From Comamonas testosteroni (GTDB lineage: Bacteria; Pseudomonadota; Gammaproteobacteria; Burkholderiales; Burkholderiaceae_C), in contig NZ_AWOR01000037.1 of the NCBI RefSeq assembly GCF_000761245.1, forward strand, positions 110,946 through 174,945: 64,000 bases of DNA, given 5' to 3'. This document shows positions 48,664 through 57,419 of the stretch, one piece after another (within the stretch, counting starts at the first letter, position 1; each line of letters starts with the position of its first letter). Below the pieces are notes generated by a model that saw only the letters and a list, made by a program, of their open reading frames with translations, was not told the DNA's origin and made no database searches. Made by a program: the position numbers and the translations under genes.

Positions 48664-49038
48664 TCAATGCCCTTCAAACTCTGCTCTGGACACGATTTTC
48701 AGATCTCCAGCGAAATCGCCACTGCCCACGCCTGTCCCGATCAGGATCTGCGACTCGTCCCAGCTCCAAACCTTGCCTGTGTACTTGGGACATTCACCCC
48801 CAAAGGTCGGCAACTGTCCGAAGTCAACCTTTGAACGCACCTGGTAGTCCATAGTGCGCAATTCGGTGAGCAATTCATGAAGATTTTTGGCCGTGAGCTG
48901 GATCATCACCATCCCCTTGTTGATCTGCCAAAAATCTACTGCTGGCACTTCATCAACCAGGAATGCGGACTTGTCCAGTTTGGGCAAATCAGCAGTGAAG
49001 GTTGCAATGGCGGCGCTCCTAGAGTCTGGATTCCTCAA
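48664..49038 (-). CDS. Hypothetical protein
   Basis: 124 aa, mixed alpha/beta (LPKLDKSAFLVDEVPAVDFWQI, MVMIQLTAKNLHELLTELRTMDYQ, WSWDESQILIGTGVGSGDF). First gene of the leftward pair. No family is recognised. Confidence 0.6.
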   Translation of the reverse strand: MRNPDSRSAAIATFTADLPKLDKSAFLVDEVPAVDFWQINKGMVMIQLTAKNLHELLTELRTMDYQVRSKVDFGQLPTFGGECPKYTGKVWSWDESQILIGTGVGSGDFAGDLKIVSRAEFEGH

Positions 49039-49058
49039 CAGACCGTAAATAGGTGCCC

Positions 49059-49355
49059 ATGTCCAACACCAACAAGCCTCTCATCGTCGCTGTGCCATTG
49101 GCCATCGCCAGCTGGCCCTGGTGGACCAATCTGCTGCTGGCTGTACTGGCCTACTATCTCTTTGCCTACCTGGCTGAACCGCCCCAACTCATGATCCCTT
49201 CCAGTAATGAAGCCCCAGCCAGTGGATACATGGGCATCTTCAGGGGCAGCATCTGGTCCATCGTTTGCAAAATCGGCCAGTACGGACTCCCAGTGCTACT
49301 AGCCGTTGCCGCTGTCATCGACATCGGGCGAATTTTCTGCACAGACAAACCTTGA
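49059..49355 (+). CDS. Two-span membrane protein, possibly a truncated membrane-anchored restriction protein
   Basis: 98 aa from the ATG at 49059 (GTG at 49053 is in frame). Membrane segments about 8-37 (SWPWWTNLLLAVLAYYLFAYLAEPP) and 71-88 (GLPVLLAVAAVIDIGR). This resembles the N-terminal membrane part of membrane-anchored Mrr-type restriction proteins, but no nuclease domain follows, so it would be a fragment. Confidence in that link is low. Confidence 0.5.
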   Translation: MSNTNKPLIVAVPLAIASWPWWTNLLLAVLAYYLFAYLAEPPQLMIPSSNEAPASGYMGIFRGSIWSIVCKIGQYGLPVLLAVAAVIDIGRIFCTDKP

Positions 49356-49488
49356 CTCTCAAACACAAGCATTCAAGCTGGACCGAACCTAACGCGGTTG
49401 CACAATTTGCCGGGAGTTTGTCATCTATAGTTGAGTCTGATGAAGTAAGCCTTATGGGGCTTTTCTAAGAATTGCGGGGAGTGCTAGA

Positions 49489-50295
49489 TTGATCTTATAT
49501 AAGTACATGAGCGCGGATGCAGCCAAAGCAATACTTGCAGGCCGATCAATTGGGTTTTCTAATCCCCATACTTTTAATGACCCTTTTGAGTTGACAGCGG
49601 CTTATCCACCGCAGGTTGATCTTCCTATTCCTTCTTTTTTCGATAGTGTTCAATCGTGGGCCAAGCAGTCCATCTGGTCTGAGAATCACGGGGTTCTGTG
49701 TCTAACGCGAAATCCATTGAACCCCTTAATGTGGGCACACTACGGCGATGAACATCGCGGTGTAGTGCTAGGCATAGATGTAGATAAATCTGGTTTTCTT
49801 GATTCTCAACGTTGTATTGTTCCCGCACAATACGGCAATATCATCTATACACATACGCGACCAACGCACTCCATGCTACCGTTTAAAGGGATGCCAATTC
49901 TAGTTGGCCACACGCATCACTATCCAGCTGGCCACGAAGAGAAGTTGCAACGTACATTTCTCCAAAAGCCTGCCTGCTGGGCTTACGAAGAAGAGGTTAG
50001 GGTAGTGAAGTGCTTATCGGACAGAGATGAGAATGGCACTAATCCAAGCGGCACTTTTAAAGAAATTCCAGCGGGAAATAAAACTCTCTTCTGCTACGAA
50101 CTCCCAGAAGAATCGATTAAGGAGATTTATTTTGGCATGAGACATCCCTTGCTTCAATCTTCCAGTGCTGTGGCAGATGTATTGCAGGAATATCTTGGAC
50201 TTTATCCTAACCTAACAGCCTACGGTTGCCGTTTGTCTCCTACCACTTGGAATATTGATTCTTTCGATATATTGAAGCCGGTCGCAGATCAATGA
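49489..50295 (+). CDS. DUF2971-family protein
   Basis: 268 aa from a TTG start with SD GGGGAG 8 nt upstream. DUF2971 pattern: LYKYMSADAAKAILAGRSIGFSNPHTFNDPFELT (N-terminus), GVLCLTRNPLNPLMWAHYGDEHRGVVLGID (about 68-97), then KPACWAYEEEVRVVK and ELPEESIKEIYFGM. The family is common in defence islands and prophages; activity is unknown. There is no partner gene in tight linkage. Confidence 0.82.
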   Translation: MILYKYMSADAAKAILAGRSIGFSNPHTFNDPFELTAAYPPQVDLPIPSFFDSVQSWAKQSIWSENHGVLCLTRNPLNPLMWAHYGDEHRGVVLGIDVDKSGFLDSQRCIVPAQYGNIIYTHTRPTHSMLPFKGMPILVGHTHHYPAGHEEKLQRTFLQKPACWAYEEEVRVVKCLSDRDENGTNPSGTFKEIPAGNKTLFCYELPEESIKEIYFGMRHPLLQSSSAVADVLQEYLGLYPNLTAYGCRLSPTTWNIDSFDILKPVADQ

Positions 50296-50471
50296 GATAA
50301 CCTGCTGAAGGCTCGGGTGCACAGTTGGCTCAGGATGTACGCTGATCGCCTTCCGAACGAAAACTCGTCTGCATTGAAAATTCTCTGGTTATTGTTGGCC
50401 GCTCTTGTCCTGGTCGCCTTTTCTGCCCCGTAGTGGCCATTTGCAACGTTGCTTCTGATCGCCTCAACGGT

Positions 50472-50500
50472 GGGTTGCATTTTTGAGGTGGCTCTTAGGC
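50472..50500 (+). promoter_or_regulatory. GGGTTGCA repeat, copy 1
   Basis: GGGTTGCATTTTTGAGG then CTCTTA, about 50 nt before a small gene; similar to copies at 57304 and 57947. It may be a shared promoter element (TTGCAT as -35). Confidence 0.4.
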
Positions 50501-50532
50501 TTAAAGAGTCATCCACTCAAAAAGGCATGGGC

Positions 50533-50793
50533 ATGCCCATCACCACCATCAAAACCACCCAGGTCATATCCCAAGACCAGTTCGTCAACGGCGCTCGTGA
50601 TGCAGTGCTCGATGCTCTCGACACCTACGTGCGCGGACTCACTGGCCATCCCAAGACCCTTGGGGCCACTGACGCCGAGTTGCCAGCTTTATTCGAAGTG
50701 ATCGACAAGCACGCCCGCCTGGTTCATGCGCGTCTTGTCGGTGCGGAAGTCCTCTCCCCCACCCCTAACGGGTTGCATGTCGAAGCCGACTAG
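50533..50793 (+). CDS. Small hypothetical protein
   Basis: 86 aa from the ATG at 50533 (AAAAGG about 7 nt upstream; ATG at 50527 and a longer frame from 50449 are alternatives). It begins MPITTIKTTQVISQDQFVNGARDAVLDALDTYVRGL and is mainly helical. No family is recognised. Three genes 50.5-51.8 kb run in series and probably form an operon. Confidence 0.55.
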   Translation: MPITTIKTTQVISQDQFVNGARDAVLDALDTYVRGLTGHPKTLGATDAELPALFEVIDKHARLVHARLVGAEVLSPTPNGLHVEAD

Positions 50794-50808
50794 AAAGCCA
50801 CACCATCC

Positions 50809-51195
50809 ATGAATACGCGAGAACAACTCATAGCCATCGCTGACTGGCTCGGTGATGAAGAAGAGTCCCTGTCATTTGGCCTGCGCAACGCCTTCGATGC
50901 CCTACGCTTGTATGACTATGCCCTAGCTCGACCGGAGCTGATGTGCGGTTACGTGATGGAATGGCCCGAAGCGGACCGTATCGCCGCGCTCGGCTATGAC
51001 CCCATTGCCACGGTCGAAGCCATCCGGGGCCGCGATGTCAATGAGACAGGAGCCAGCCAAGCCTGCGCAGTGCTGGCACGCACGCGCGCCCTGCTCGACT
51101 CAGTTGCCTTTGTAGCCACTGAAGGGGACAGCTCGCAGTTGCTCATTGACATCGACGACATCCTTACTCCAGAAGTACAGGAGAGCATGACATGA
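50809..51195 (+). CDS. Hypothetical protein
   Basis: 128 aa, acidic and helical (MNTREQLIAIADWLGDEEESLSFGLRNAFDALRLYDYAL). It starts 15 nt after the 86-aa gene and overlaps the next gene by ATGA. No function is recognised. Confidence 0.6.
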   Translation: MNTREQLIAIADWLGDEEESLSFGLRNAFDALRLYDYALARPELMCGYVMEWPEADRIAALGYDPIATVEAIRGRDVNETGASQACAVLARTRALLDSVAFVATEGDSSQLLIDIDDILTPEVQESMT

Positions 51196-51839
51196 CGATC
51201 ACAACTGAACTTGACCTTCTCAATCGCCAGCTCGCCCTGGCCCAGGCCAAGCACACCGCAGCCGTCGCATGCCTTCGTGCAGCTGAACGCAAGGAAGATC
51301 TTGCCGATGAAAAAGTCAACGGTATCAAAGCCAAGATCGCGGCGCTGACAATCCAAAGCTGGGGAGATAAGCCCGATATTGCTGTGCTTCTGCAGCCCCG
51401 CTGCTCTTACGTCTACTACAACTATCTGTCGGCCCTGGCCAGCGATAAGGGCCTTTCAGTGAATGGCGAATGGATCGACACAAAGCAGACCGCGCTATCC
51501 ATTGCCATGTCGCGCCATAAAGTCGGTGCCATTGAGCTTGTGGCCAGCGGCATCCGATTGTTTGCCCCGTTCATACGCAAAGCCAAGGGCGGATGGGTCA
51601 AGTTCGGCGTGTCCTGCCATGAAAGCGATTGCGCATGGGAGCTGTGGTACTCCCCGGCGCGCGGCAACTGCCAGCTCGTGAAGCAAGTGCTCTGCAGCGC
51701 TGTCGAACGCATAGCGCATGGCACCCTGGAGCTGGCCCTGGCCCACATCGAACAGAACCTTTGGGCGGACAACACCTTGGATATAGAAGCCCAGCAAGTC
51801 ATCGACGTTCCGGTTCTTGAGGAATCCATGGCACATTGA
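51192..51839 (+). CDS. Hypothetical protein with N-terminal coiled coil
   Basis: 215 aa. Residues 5-52 form an Ala/Lys/Glu-rich coiled coil (DLLNRQLALAQAKHTAAVACLRAAERKEDLADEKV). The rest is mixed alpha/beta with WVKFGVSCHESDCAWELWYSP. It overlaps the preceding gene (ATGA) and is followed by a terminator. Confidence 0.6.
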   Translation: MTITTELDLLNRQLALAQAKHTAAVACLRAAERKEDLADEKVNGIKAKIAALTIQSWGDKPDIAVLLQPRCSYVYYNYLSALASDKGLSVNGEWIDTKQTALSIAMSRHKVGAIELVASGIRLFAPFIRKAKGGWVKFGVSCHESDCAWELWYSPARGNCQLVKQVLCSAVERIAHGTLELALAHIEQNLWADNTLDIEAQQVIDVPVLEESMAH

Positions 51840-51888
51840 TGCCCTGATCGTCGCAATTCGACTCTGACCTGAAGAGCCAATCTTAGCT

Positions 51889-51918
51889 GGCCGTCCCTGT
51901 GACGGCCTTTCCTTTTAT
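51889..51918 (+). terminator. Terminator
   Basis: GGCCGTC-CCTGT-GACGGCC followed by TTTCCTTTT. The gap 51840-52141 otherwise shows nothing recognisable. Confidence 0.82.
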
Positions 51919-52141
51919 TGTGGGCATCGCTCACGATGAACTGAGTGCAGAAGCTATCCGTTTGCCAATGGCTTCAAACCAAGGATCTGTCTGAAAGCAG
52001 AGGGGCCTCAACCACGGTGGTTACGGCACCTTTGCACATAAGCAGCATTTCTATCAATCATCCTCTAAACTCAACCCGTCAAAGACGAACTGAACATGCA
52101 ATAGCATGTCTTCCAGTCCAAGTTAGACCTAAGGAGAATAT

Positions 52142-52447
52142 ATGAGCACTTTCACTCAACTAACCGGAATACCAACCCAAGTGGGCCATGTGCCCAGATC
52201 ATCTAAGCAGAACGGTTCGCCTTTCATTACCGGCTCCGCATTCGCGCCGGAAAGCGGTAAATGCTATGAAGTGAGTTTCGAATCAATAATAGATGGTCAA
52301 GATCCTCCCAATACATCGCGTATAAGAGCCTACGGACCTGTTCATTCTCAGTGGGTCAACCTAGACACTAATACACAGTTTCAGTGTGATAGGAAATTGG
52401 TAGTTCAAGCCTACAGAGAGATTTCATGCTCTGACTGCAATGGCTGA
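52142..52447 (+). CDS. Hypothetical protein
   Basis: 101 aa with a strong SD (AAGGAG, 7 nt). A beta-rich sequence (KCYEVSFESIIDG, SRIRAYGPVHSQWVNLD) ending with CSDCNG. No family is recognised; the lower GC than its neighbours may indicate a separate origin. Confidence 0.58.
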   Translation: MSTFTQLTGIPTQVGHVPRSSKQNGSPFITGSAFAPESGKCYEVSFESIIDGQDPPNTSRIRAYGPVHSQWVNLDTNTQFQCDRKLVVQAYREISCSDCNG

Positions 52448-52591
52448 TCGGGTGACTAGCATGGTGCTCAAGCTGATCGCCAAGCCCTGACGCGGGGCAT
52501 CGACAGCCTGATTCTTGCATTTGCGAATGTGCGAATGGCAGCACTCCGCCAATACAGAGTGGCCAAGTAATCTAGATAAGGTTGAGAGGTA

Positions 52592-53152
52592 ATGAAAGAC
52601 GAAATGCAATCAGGCTACAAGCCTGTACAGGATGAGGTTCTGAAGACGATTGGCCTTGCGGTAATCGCTGGACAAGGCGTCGAGCGTCTGTTGCAAACAT
52701 GCTTGCGATTCCCATTTCATGGACAGCCTCTACAGACAGAGGAACAGGTTAAAGCTCTGCTTGGTCTGCACTCGAAAGCCACCCTGGGGAAACTTCTCAG
52801 TGTCCTGCGTCAGCGGGTTGATCTGCTCCCCGAGTTCGGTGTGCAACTGGATCGCTTTCTCGAAAATCGCAATGTCATTGCTCATCGGCTGCACGACACC
52901 CCCGGAGGTTTGGACCTGCATTCGGACGTAGGCAGGGAAAGGCTTTTGACTTTCCTGATCCAGTTCTTGGAAGACGCACATCATGTCAACATGGTGTTGG
53001 TTGGCGTGCTTCGTGAGTGGGCGTCTCAGCAGGACATTGTTCTTCCTGGCGAGCATCATCTAAGCAGAAAGATGCATGCATACCTTGATGCCAATGTCAC
53101 GCCGCACCTAGAGGACTTGATAAGCCTAAAAGATCCGCTTGTGAATTCATAA
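52592..53152 (+). CDS. HEPN-like protein
   Basis: 186 aa, all helical. FLENRNVIAHRL (about 89-100) contains the R-N-x3-H motif of HEPN RNases, preceded by a long helix (GQGVERLLQTCLRF) typical of that fold. HEPN proteins commonly act as RNases in toxin-antitoxin or defence systems, but no MNT partner is adjacent and catalytic status is unproven. Confidence 0.6.
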   Translation: MKDEMQSGYKPVQDEVLKTIGLAVIAGQGVERLLQTCLRFPFHGQPLQTEEQVKALLGLHSKATLGKLLSVLRQRVDLLPEFGVQLDRFLENRNVIAHRLHDTPGGLDLHSDVGRERLLTFLIQFLEDAHHVNMVLVGVLREWASQQDIVLPGEHHLSRKMHAYLDANVTPHLEDLISLKDPLVNS

Positions 53153-53173
53153 TCCTCATTGACGATGAGAAGT

Positions 53174-53200
53174 AAAAAGCGCCCCTCAGGGCGCTTTCTT
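53174..53200. terminator. Bidirectional terminator
   Basis: AAGCGCCC-CTCA-GGGCGCTT with A5 before and TTTCTT after, between convergent genes. Confidence 0.85.
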
Positions 53201-53207
53201 GATGGTT

Positions 53208-53435
53208 TTAGCCTACTCGTTTGTAGCGGTAGCCTTCACCTTCCATGCAAAGCCTTTTTAGCCCTGCTTGTTCAGCAATTGGTGTCTTTTGAACCTTGAT
53301 CTGATACTCGCACTTGGCCAGTGCCGACTGCGTAGCATGAGCCGATGCGCCCTCTTTGATGTAAGCATAACGGGGTTGTGACGCACATGCACAAAGTAAA
53401 ACTGCGGCCCCTAAGGCGATGATTAAAGATTTCAT
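53208..53435 (-). CDS. Small lipoprotein
   Basis: 75 aa with a lipoprotein signal (MKSLIIALGAAVLLCACASQP; lipobox L-C-A-C, lipidated Cys likely 17). The mature part has two further Cys residues (AKCEYQIKV, KRLCMEGEGY). It is exported to the envelope; function unknown. Expression is suggested by its own terminator. Confidence 0.7.
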   Translation of the reverse strand: MKSLIIALGAAVLLCACASQPRYAYIKEGASAHATQSALAKCEYQIKVQKTPIAEQAGLKRLCMEGEGYRYKRVG

Positions 53436-53808
53436 GTCTCTACTATTTCTATTGAAGGCCCCTTCTGGGGATGAACCTTAGAGATTACCTCAGCTCGTTA
53501 TTTTTCAAATGTCAAAATAGTCACACTCTTGATCGTCTGCTCATTGGCCGTTTCGGATGTTCAATCGCTGCAGTAGCTTTAAGCTTATCCCGCAGTCAAA
53601 TTTAGATGAAGAGTACTTTTTTCACTGCTGCGCGCCAAGATGCGTAAGCACTTCCCATAGTCCTCAGCAACCTTAGCATTTCGTCTGCAAGAGGATCATA
53701 TTTGTCACCATCCTCCCACTGCCCTGCTCGATCAACGTTCCATTGAGGTGCCAAACAGAGCCTGTAGTTTTGCTCTCTCTGATGATACGGGTATGCGTCA
53801 AAATGTTC
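53436..53808. other. Gap of 373 bp without a gene
   Basis: No supported ORF, RNA or strong hairpin is seen. The stretch is AT-rich and holds the promoter side of the leftward lipoprotein gene and the 3' side of the membrane protein gene at 53809. Confidence 0.4.
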
Positions 53809-54363
53809 TTACTGAAATTTTAAGTAGTTGTCAATATCCTCTACTAATTTCAGTGTCGCACTTGAAATTTCTGGTGATAAAAATTTGTTGCCAGCCTCTT
53901 TGTTAGCATTTACGAATGCTTCCAGGGTAGTCACTTGATTCGAATAGATTGCGTGATCGGTGGCGGTATTTACAATAATATTATGCAAGTATTGCTCTTT
54001 TAATCTAGGCTCCAATTTCTGGTAAAGCTTTCTATCATGCTCCAATAGCAGATCTTGTTGCTCTTTCCTTTCCTGCCTGTTTGCCTTCTCGTTGTAGGCA
54101 CCGATGATGTTCAGGATGATGTTGTAGATCAGTGCTATGAGACATAGCATGAATCCCCAGAAAACGTCTTTCTCGCCGGTGACGGTAAAGTCAAACTGTT
54201 TTTTTAATACATGATTAACAATGTCCTCTAGCAAACTAGAGGTCATCAGCGAGATTCCAAAGAAAATCAAAACCCATGTGATTTTATTATGAAAGCTCGG
54301 TTTTATTACACGATATATCTTCAAGCCAATATCTAGGAATTTATTCAACTTATCTTCATTCAT
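53809..54363 (-). CDS. Two-span membrane protein with cytoplasmic helical domain
   Basis: 184 aa, AT-rich relative to its neighbours, which hints at separate acquisition. Membrane segments about 28-47 (ITWVLIFFGISLMTSSLL) and 69-92 (FWGFMLCLIALIYNIILNIIGAY) precede a charged coiled-coil part (NEKANRQERKEQQDLLLEHDRKLYQKLEPRL). Architecture recalls 2TM effector proteins of defence systems, but no sensor gene is adjacent; function unknown. Confidence 0.6.
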   Translation of the reverse strand: MNEDKLNKFLDIGLKIYRVIKPSFHNKITWVLIFFGISLMTSSLLEDIVNHVLKKQFDFTVTGEKDVFWGFMLCLIALIYNIILNIIGAYNEKANRQERKEQQDLLLEHDRKLYQKLEPRLKEQYLHNIIVNTATDHAIYSNQVTTLEAFVNANKEAGNKFLSPEISSATLKLVEDIDNYLKFQ

Positions 54364-54681
54364 CTTTATAAAATATCAGCACTAATACAGATAAAACCCA
54401 ATTGGGAGGGTTAGGAACGACAATCAGTACACCCAGTTGGAACCAGACACTATGTTCAATCCATACGAAATACGCTGCATAGCTGCAAAACAGATGACGA
54501 CGAACTTCTATGCCCGCCTCTCTGACCAGGGAAGCTGCACGGTCGCGTCAAACATGCCTCACAAGCTAGTATTCTGCCTGAGCTGGGCGTGAAATCACTG
54601 CCAGTGAGACAGAAGGTAAGCCGCTGCTCTAGCGGAGCATTCTGTGAGGTAATCCTATTTACATGAGCGCAACTTAAAGGA
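54364..54681. other. Gap of 318 bp without a gene
   Basis: It contains only short or poorly supported frames. The sequence after about 54660 supplies the AAAGG SD of the next gene. Confidence 0.35.
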
Positions 54682-54687
54682 ATGGCA

Positions 54688-54900
54688 ATGGAAATCACGA
54701 TTTTCAAGGAACCCTATCATGGACAACTGGCAGTCAAGGTGAACCTCCACGAAGAAATTGACGGTCGCGGCACAGAAGTGGATGTGTCTGTCTGGGTCAA
54801 ATACCAAGATTCGATATCTGCAATGCAAGCTGAAGCTAAGCAGAAGGCCTTAGAACAACTAAGACGCGCGATCACTGCTCTGGAGGGCGGGGAGGTCTAG
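54688..54900 (+). CDS. Small hypothetical protein
   Basis: 70 aa from the ATG at 54688 (AAAGG upstream; the ATG at 54682 is also possible but nearer the SD). It begins MEITIFKEPYHGQLAVKVNLHEE, beta-rich, with a C-terminal helix (AEAKQKALEQLRRAITALEGG). It is followed by a terminator. No family is recognised. Confidence 0.55.
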   Translation: MEITIFKEPYHGQLAVKVNLHEEIDGRGTEVDVSVWVKYQDSISAMQAEAKQKALEQLRRAITALEGGEV

Positions 54901-54918
54901 CCTGCTCGTTCGTTACAA

Positions 54919-54944
54919 GAGGGCCGCAATGGCCCTTTGTTTTT
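54919..54944 (+). terminator. Terminator
   Basis: AGGGCC-GCAAT-GGCCCT followed by TTGTTTTT. Confidence 0.8.
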
Positions 54945-55087
54945 CTTTGGTGACTGCAGTTCAAATTCACTCGACCTGCACCATTGGTGGGTCTGTAGAT
55001 CTTCTAGTCGCTTCGGCACTCCCGGCGAACTTGCATTTTGGCAACCCCACGTAAGCTCAATCAAAACGCCGTGAACACGAGTGCCAT

Positions 55088-55690
55088 ATGACCACCGCCC
55101 AAAACCGCTTTGTCGCCAACCTGCCACCCGAGCACCAGGAGATGTACGCCCTCATCCATCCTCTGCCTGATGCGGCATACACCATGGACTGTGCCATCGC
55201 TTCAATTGAAAAGACCCTGGCCACCATTGAGCGAGACTGCACCGATACGCCTAGCGGCTGCTTTGAGCTGGAACCGGACTTTCAGCGTGGCCATGTCTGG
55301 TCCCAGGCCCAGCAGGTTGCCTATGTGGAGGCGATTTTTCGAAAGACCGCGCCCAACCGAATCATGTTCAACTGCCCCGGCTGGACACGCGAGTCCACCA
55401 CGGCTGGCGACATCAACGACAACGAATTCCAGTGCATCGACGGCCTGCAACGCCTGACCGCTTGCCGGAAATTTATGGCTGGTGAGTTCGCAGTGTTCGG
55501 AAAGTACAAAGCACAGGATCTCAAGGGCACTCCCTTTGACCCACGTCGCTTCACGCTTCAGTTCTGCATCTACGAATTCAATTCGCGCGCAGATCTGCTC
55601 AACCACTACCTGAGAATCAATGCCGGTGGTTCTGTCCACACCCCAGAAGAGCTGGACCGCGTTCGCGCTCTGCTGGCGCTGGTCGCATGA
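55088..55690 (+). CDS. Stand-alone DUF262 domain protein
   Basis: 200 aa. DUF262 motifs: FELEPDFQRGHVWSQAQQVAYVEAIFRK (about 59-86), FQCIDGLQRLTACRKFMAGEF (about 117-137; DGQQR reads DGLQR) and YLRINAGGSVHTPEEL (about 174-189). DUF262 is the ParB-like NTP-using part of GmrSD-type modification-dependent restriction proteins; the DUF1524 HNH nuclease part is absent here. It may be a regulator or a partner of a nuclease encoded elsewhere. Confidence 0.85.
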   Translation: MTTAQNRFVANLPPEHQEMYALIHPLPDAAYTMDCAIASIEKTLATIERDCTDTPSGCFELEPDFQRGHVWSQAQQVAYVEAIFRKTAPNRIMFNCPGWTRESTTAGDINDNEFQCIDGLQRLTACRKFMAGEFAVFGKYKAQDLKGTPFDPRRFTLQFCIYEFNSRADLLNHYLRINAGGSVHTPEELDRVRALLALVA

Positions 55691-55765
55691 GAGCCGCAAC
55701 ACGCAACGTAGGCTTGTCCAAGCCATTCAGCTGTCCTTTTTTTTCGTATGTGGCAAACTATGAAC

Positions 55766-56035
55766 ATGGCAAAAGCACACACTTCCTCCAAAGCAAAAGC
55801 GGGCACGAGCCGCGCTGGCGGTAGCGTGGTCGTTCAATCCGCTGAGAAGGCTCACAACGCCGATGTCGTCGCACGCAGTTTCGAGAAGAAAATGGCTGCC
55901 GCGCGCAAAGCATCCGTGAACAGCCACCTCGGTTTTGTTGTGCCCAAGTTGACGGGCCAAGAGGCATTGCACTTCATGCGCAGCGTCGGCGGATTTGCTC
56001 TGTCTCACGCGAAGACTGCCAAGTCCAAAAACTGA
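55766..56035 (+). CDS. Small basic protein upstream of an ADP-ribosyltransferase-like gene
   Basis: 89 aa if started at the ATG at 55766 (ATG at 55748 and 55760 are alternatives). The first 45 residues are Ala/Lys/Ser-rich; the end reads LTGQEALHFMRSVGGFALSH. Its stop overlaps the next start (TGATG), so the two proteins are probably made together; an antitoxin or accessory role is inferred. Confidence 0.55.
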   Translation: MAKAHTSSKAKAGTSRAGGSVVVQSAEKAHNADVVARSFEKKMAAARKASVNSHLGFVVPKLTGQEALHFMRSVGGFALSHAKTAKSKN

Positions 56036-56847
56036 TGGGTCAGATCCTTATTGCGTATCACGGTTGTGACGCAACGGTGCGCGATTCGCTCGTGGCAAGG
56101 CGAAAGAATCCCTTACCCTCGTCCAATTCCTATGACTGGCTCTACGATGGGATGTACTTTTTCGAAGGCGACTCGGCCCGCGCCTTGAAACTTGCTACAG
56201 CATCCAGCACGCGGCCTCAACACAAGCTCACTCGCAACCCCATAGCTACGCCTGCTGTAGTTGGGGCAATTATTGAGATTGATCGCCTGTTTGACCTGAC
56301 CACACAAAGCGGTATCGAGAACTTCTCTTCTGCGGCGGAAATCATGGTCAAGGCCTATGAAGTCGATGGAGAAGATCCTCCCAAGAATAAGCCCTCCTTT
56401 GAGGGCGACACTGAGAATCTTCACAGGGCCTTTGACCGAGAAGTGTGCAAGATGGTTCATGCCTTACGCAGGCATGCGAATACCGAGGCGATTGCCCTGG
56501 CCGCGCAGATTTCTCAATCGCTCGGGTTGAATGTGAGCGGTTCACCTATGTTGACCACTGCACAGATGAAGCTACTGGAAGAAGCCACACTTCAGATAGT
56601 CAACACTGCACCATTTCAAGCTTCGCGGGGTGCGTTTGAACAAGGCAAGCAAGTTGACCCATCAAGCGCGATCTTCGATGACACACACCTCCAGCTCGCG
56701 GTCCACGATCTTTCTTGCATCAAGGGCTGGTTCCTGTGTCCTGGTGACAAGCTACTAACCCCTGACGAGTACAGCGCTGCTGAGGACGCCATGAATGCTG
56801 CCAAAGTGCAGCGCACAGCCCAGAAGCCTCGAAAACGTGCCCCCTGA
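56035..56847 (+). CDS. ADP-ribosyltransferase-like toxin candidate
   Basis: 270 aa. The N-terminus ILIAYHGCDATVRDSLV...SSNSYDWLYDGMYFFEGDSARALKLA (about 4-54) matches the opening of ART-fold proteins with YHG and DWLGxGxYFxE-like motifs. The C-terminal half is helical (AFDREVCKMVHALRRHAN) and ends basic. It is coupled to the small gene before it (TGATG). A toxin-antitoxin or defence role is likely but unproven. Confidence 0.6.
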   Translation: MGQILIAYHGCDATVRDSLVARRKNPLPSSNSYDWLYDGMYFFEGDSARALKLATASSTRPQHKLTRNPIATPAVVGAIIEIDRLFDLTTQSGIENFSSAAEIMVKAYEVDGEDPPKNKPSFEGDTENLHRAFDREVCKMVHALRRHANTEAIALAAQISQSLGLNVSGSPMLTTAQMKLLEEATLQIVNTAPFQASRGAFEQGKQVDPSSAIFDDTHLQLAVHDLSCIKGWFLCPGDKLLTPDEYSAAEDAMNAAKVQRTAQKPRKRAP

Positions 56848-56854
56848 TAGATCC

Positions 56855-57217
56855 ATGCGTTCCCTTCTTACTTTTGCTCTCGCCCTCTTTGTCTTCTACA
56901 CAGGCCTCAACCTCGCAGCGCGGCTGCAGGTCCACGAGCAGGCCAAGCTTATCGATAAGAGCGGCCAAGTCTTCGAAGGCCGCATGAGCCGCGATATCCT
57001 GACTGGGGACTATCGAATCGACTCTCCGTCGAGCGTTGGCGAGGTCAGGATCATCCCGAAAGAACAAATTGGTGGACTGGTCTATGTTGAGAGCGATGGC
57101 TTGCCCTGGCAGTCCACGGTCACTATGTACGGAACAATCGTTTTGATGCTGTTGCTCTTCGGATATGACATTTTCAGGAGCATGCGAAAGGGCGAGCGCC
57201 CTACCGATCGGGCCTAG
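56855..57217 (+). CDS. Two-span membrane protein
   Basis: 120 aa from the ATG at 56855, 7 nt after the preceding stop. Membrane segments about 3-20 and 92-109 flank a soluble loop (KSGQVFEGRMSRDILTGDYRIDSP...EVRIIPKEQIGGLVYV). No family is recognised. A terminator follows. Confidence 0.6.
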   Translation: MRSLLTFALALFVFYTGLNLAARLQVHEQAKLIDKSGQVFEGRMSRDILTGDYRIDSPSSVGEVRIIPKEQIGGLVYVESDGLPWQSTVTMYGTIVLMLLLFGYDIFRSMRKGERPTDRA

Positions 57218-57241
57218 AACCAGGTGCTCCCTTCCCGAACG

Positions 57242-57264
57242 ACCTGCCTTGGGCAGGTTTTTTT
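57242..57264 (+). terminator. Terminator
   Basis: ACCTGCC-TTG-GGCAGGT followed by six T. Confidence 0.9.
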
Positions 57265-57303
57265 ACGCTATTGCTGGCGCTGCCTACTTTCAGGTCCTGG
57301 AAA

Positions 57304-57332
57304 GGGTTGCAATTTATGAGGCACCCTTAAAG
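57304..57332 (+). promoter_or_regulatory. GGGTTGCA repeat, copy 2
   Basis: GGGTTGCAATTTATGAGG then CCCTTAAAG, closely similar to the copy at 50472. It lies between a terminator and the gene at 57420. Confidence 0.45.
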
Positions 57333-57419
57333 TGGATTTCAACTGGTTGGCTGAAGCCACGTTGTGACAACCATTAAGCAAGAATCGAACAACACATCAA
57401 GGAATATGAGGGAGCCGCT

